Source: Maritalea sp049801075
GTDB taxonomy: Bacteria; Pseudomonadota; Alphaproteobacteria; Rhizobiales; Devosiaceae
Direction: 5' to 3'
Assembly: GCF_049801075.1 (NCBI RefSeq)
Contig: NZ_JBNAGG010000002.1
Coordinates: 248,001 to 312,000, forward strand
DNA: 64,000 nt
A program made the translations under genes and the position numbers. The number at the start of each line of letters is the position of its first letter. Position 1 is the first letter of the stretch. Shown one piece after another: positions 61,976 through 64,000 of this stretch. The notes beneath the pieces are model-generated. The model ran no database searches. It was not told the origin of the DNA and worked only from the letters and a program-made list of their open reading frames with translations.

Positions 61976-62935
61976 TTAATTACTCGTTAGCCCCAACTTT
62001 TGCATGCGGCGGTACATGGTGGCGCGGCTGATGCCTAGGTCTTTGGCGGCGAGGGAGACGTTGCCTTTGGTACGGGCGAGGGCGCGGCGGAATTCTGACT
62101 TTTCGGCGCTTTGCAGATTGGTGCGGGCGTCGCTGGTGTGCACAATGTCGCTAATGGGCGTTGGGTCGGCCAGCATGGCCTGATCAACGCCGAAGGCGCG
62201 GCGGGCGTGACGGTTGGCGCCGATGACGAGATCGTCCTGATCGACCGCGAACAGCGCTGTGGCGGACAAATCTTCGGTTGGGGCGATGATGACGCGGGCG
62301 TCTTTATAGGTGGCGCGGAAATAGTCTTGCTCGATGCGTTGGGCCGTGTCGGCCACCACTTTGCCGAATACATGGGCGATGCCGCTTGTCATGTCGTTGC
62401 GGCAGCTTGAGATGTCGAGCACCGCGATCATTTTGCCTTCATTGTCAAAGACAGGCGCACCCATGCAGCTCATCATGGTGTTTTGGCTTTTGAAATGTTG
62501 GTCGCGGTGGATAACCACCGGGCGTTGCTCTGCCGCGCAGGTGCCGATGCCGTTGGTGCCTTGGTTGGCTTCGCTCCAAATGGCGCCTTTGGTGAGCCCC
62601 CACTGGTTGAACATCATATCGTCGCCTGCTTGGGAGTGGGCATTGAGGATAACCCCATCCATATCTGACAGAACAACGCAGCAGCCTGATTGGCTGACGG
62701 TTTGAAACAGCTTTTCAAGGGTAGGACGGGCCACATGCATCAGAAAGTCGAGCTGGCCAAGGGCTTCGCCCAATTGGGTGCTGGAGACTTGCTCAGCACG
62801 CAATCTTTGTTCTGGCGTTAGGCCATAATGCAGCATGGACCGACGCCAAGATGCAGCCAAGCTGGATTGTGTGGCGTTATGATCTTTTTCGACAATTGAA
62901 CGGACATATTCCGCATGTGAACGCGATGTTGCCAT
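61976..62935 (-). CDS. AcoR-like transcriptional regulator (GAF plus Fis HTH, no AAA+ domain)
   Basis: A 319-residue activator: N-terminal SWRRSMLHYGL motif, GAF domain (about 75-200: DMDGVILNAHSQAGD, NQGTNGIGTCAAEQRPVVIH, CMGAPVFDNEGKMIAVLDIS), then directly a Fis-type HTH at the end (GNVSLAAKDLGISRATMYRRMQKLG). The central sigma-54 AAA+ domain of classical AcoR is missing, so it must act differently. ATG 62935 has GGGAGG 9-10 nt upstream. Divergent from the aldehyde dehydrogenase gene, its likely target. Confidence 0.88.
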   Translation of the reverse strand: MATSRSHAEYVRSIVEKDHNATQSSLAASWRRSMLHYGLTPEQRLRAEQVSSTQLGEALGQLDFLMHVARPTLEKLFQTVSQSGCCVVLSDMDGVILNAHSQAGDDMMFNQWGLTKGAIWSEANQGTNGIGTCAAEQRPVVIHRDQHFKSQNTMMSCMGAPVFDNEGKMIAVLDISSCRNDMTSGIAHVFGKVVADTAQRIEQDYFRATYKDARVIIAPTEDLSATALFAVDQDDLVIGANRHARRAFGVDQAMLADPTPISDIVHTSDARTNLQSAEKSEFRRALARTKGNVSLAAKDLGISRATMYRRMQKLGLTSN

Positions 62936-63031
62936 TACCAAAGTCCTCCCACGGGAAGATTAGCAGAAGAGTGTGACCCGCAATAGGGGGGTAAATGCCG
63001 TGTCGTGCCGTTTAGGGCGATTTGCGGCCCG

Positions 63032-63055
63032 ATCTGTCGCGAAAGTGAGACAGAT
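63032..63055. promoter_or_regulatory. Candidate operator between regulator and aldehyde dehydrogenase
   Basis: ATCTGTC (63032-63038) and GACAGAT (63049-63055), perfect 7-bp arms with a 10-bp spacer, about 100 bp before the dehydrogenase start. A plausible binding site for the AcoR-like protein. Confidence 0.5.
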
Positions 63056-63153
63056 TAAGGGCGCGCATTGTTGCGGATGGGCTGACCTTTATTTGCGGGC
63101 GATACATGCTGGCCCTCACCCCTTTTGGGAGAAAGGGCATAGAGGAGGATAGA

Positions 63154-64000
63154 ATGAACAAGATTGATATTTCCAAGTCTGCATCGCGTATTTACAAGGC
63201 GAAATATGGCAACTTCATCAATGGTGAATTTGTTGAGCCAAAATCTGGCAAATATTTTGAGAACACATCGCCAGTGAATGGCCAATTGCTGTGTGAAGTT
63301 GCCCGGTCTAACGAGGCAGATGTTGAAGCTGCGCTGGATGCTGCCCATGCGGCAAAGGACGCCTGGGGTCGCACAAGCCAAGCTGAGCGCGCCGTGATGT
63401 TGAACAAGATTGCCGACATTATGGAAGCAAATCTTGACCTGTTGGCCGAAGCTGAAACTTGGGACAATGGCAAGCCGATCCGCGAAACAACAGCAGCTGA
63501 TTTGCCTTTGGCGATTGACCATTTCCGCTATTTTGGCGGTGTGATCCGGGCGCAAGAAGGCTCGATTGCTGAAATTGACAATGATACGATTGCCTATCAC
63601 TTCCACGAGCCATTGGGCGTTGTGGGCCAGATCATTCCGTGGAACTTCCCGATTTTGATGGCGACATGGAAATTGGCGCCAGCTTTGGCGGCGGGTAACT
63701 GCGTGGTGCTGAAACCGGCCGAGCAAACCCCGGCGTCCATTTTGATCTTGATGGAATTGATTGCGGATGTGTTGCCTAAAGGCGTGGTGAATGTGGTGAA
63801 CGGGTTTGGCCTTGAAGCCGGTAAACCATTGGCCACCAGCAAGCGGATCGCCAAGATCGCCTTTACGGGTGAAACCACAACTGGCCGCTTGATCATGCAA
63901 TATGCCAGCCAGAACCTTATTCCCGTGACGCTGGAATTGGGCGGCAAATCACCAAATATCTTCTTTAAAGACGTAACGCGTGAAGACGATGATTATTTCG
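63154..64000 (+). CDS. NAD-dependent aldehyde dehydrogenase (partial, 3' end outside window)
   Basis: 282 N-terminal residues of an aldehyde dehydrogenase of the AldB/ExaC/AcoD type (acetaldehyde or chloroacetaldehyde oxidation): FINGEFVEPKSGKYFENTSP, the NAD-site PWNFPILMATWKLAPALAAGN, LKPAEQTP and catalytic Glu region TLELGGKSPNI. The catalytic Cys lies beyond the window. The start has a strong GAGGAGG site. Pairing with an AcoR-like regulator supports an alcohol/acetoin-derived aldehyde substrate. Confidence 0.95.
   Translation, partial: MNKIDISKSASRIYKAKYGNFINGEFVEPKSGKYFENTSPVNGQLLCEVARSNEADVEAALDAAHAAKDAWGRTSQAERAVMLNKIADIMEANLDLLAEAETWDNGKPIRETTAADLPLAIDHFRYFGGVIRAQEGSIAEIDNDTIAYHFHEPLGVVGQIIPWNFPILMATWKLAPALAAGNCVVLKPAEQTPASILILMELIADVLPKGVVNVVNGFGLEAGKPLATSKRIAKIAFTGETTTGRLIMQYASQNLIPVTLELGGKSPNIFFKDVTREDDDYF

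Overview
The window reads as a stretch of alphaproteobacterial chromosome with moderate GC. The reasons are the blocks uvrC-pgsA-moaD-moaE, pth-rplY-prs and trxB-lysR, a UvrB with a long N-terminal extension, CtrA-type TTAA-N7-TTAA boxes, GANTC sites, and small RNAs with CCUCCUCCC loops. A Hyphomicrobiales-like marine or soil bacterium fits, but the genus cannot be fixed from sequence alone. No rRNA, tRNA, CRISPR array, transposase or prophage was seen. Both ends cut a gene: pth at the left and an aldehyde dehydrogenase gene at the right.

Layout. 1-5.3 kb: minus-strand housekeeping genes (pth, rplY, prs, pgeF, a MidA-type methyltransferase, lgt). 5.4-11.2 kb: mostly plus strand (ubiK, a YbjN-like gene behind a CtrA box, proC-csaA, a MASE1-PAS-GGDEF diguanylate cyclase, marR, ilvE). 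11.2-16.2 kb: one long minus-strand operon (Ca/Na antiporter, pteridine-reductase-like SDR, uvrC, pgsA, moaD, moaE). 16.4-24 kb: membrane and exported proteins, two DMT exporters, an FNR-box-driven tiny membrane protein, and an ArsR-type regulator with a PLP decarboxylase. 24-31.3 kb: recQ and uvrB with clusters of palindromic repeats, then a drug-efflux MFS gene. 31.4-44.3 kb: envelope and stress proteins, tdk, aminotransferases, a nucleoside hydrolase-ribokinase pair, and msrP.

44.3-50.2 kb is the most distinctive part. Four copies of a minus-strand small RNA (about 115-135 nt each) carry CCUCCUCCC in hairpin loops. One lies alone beside msrP and three lie in tandem between a LysE exporter and a LysR regulator. 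Every copy has its own promoter (TTGnnA-N17-CATAnn), and all but the most divergent also share an upstream element at fixed spacing. Between the two sRNA sites lies a cassette of divergent rtcR and rtcB (RNA repair), flanked by a perfect 31-bp direct repeat of the 3' end of an isocitrate-lyase-family gene. This looks like a recent insertion that shortened that gene's C-terminus.

50.2-64 kb: lysR-trxB, greA, a cold-shock gene, and a nitric-oxide module (NsrR-like Rrf2 regulator, NsrR-type operator, group III truncated globin, two tiny membrane proteins in overlapping frames). Then come carB, another DMT exporter, GST and GNAT genes, an unrecognised gene, and an AcoR-like activator divergent from an aldehyde dehydrogenase.
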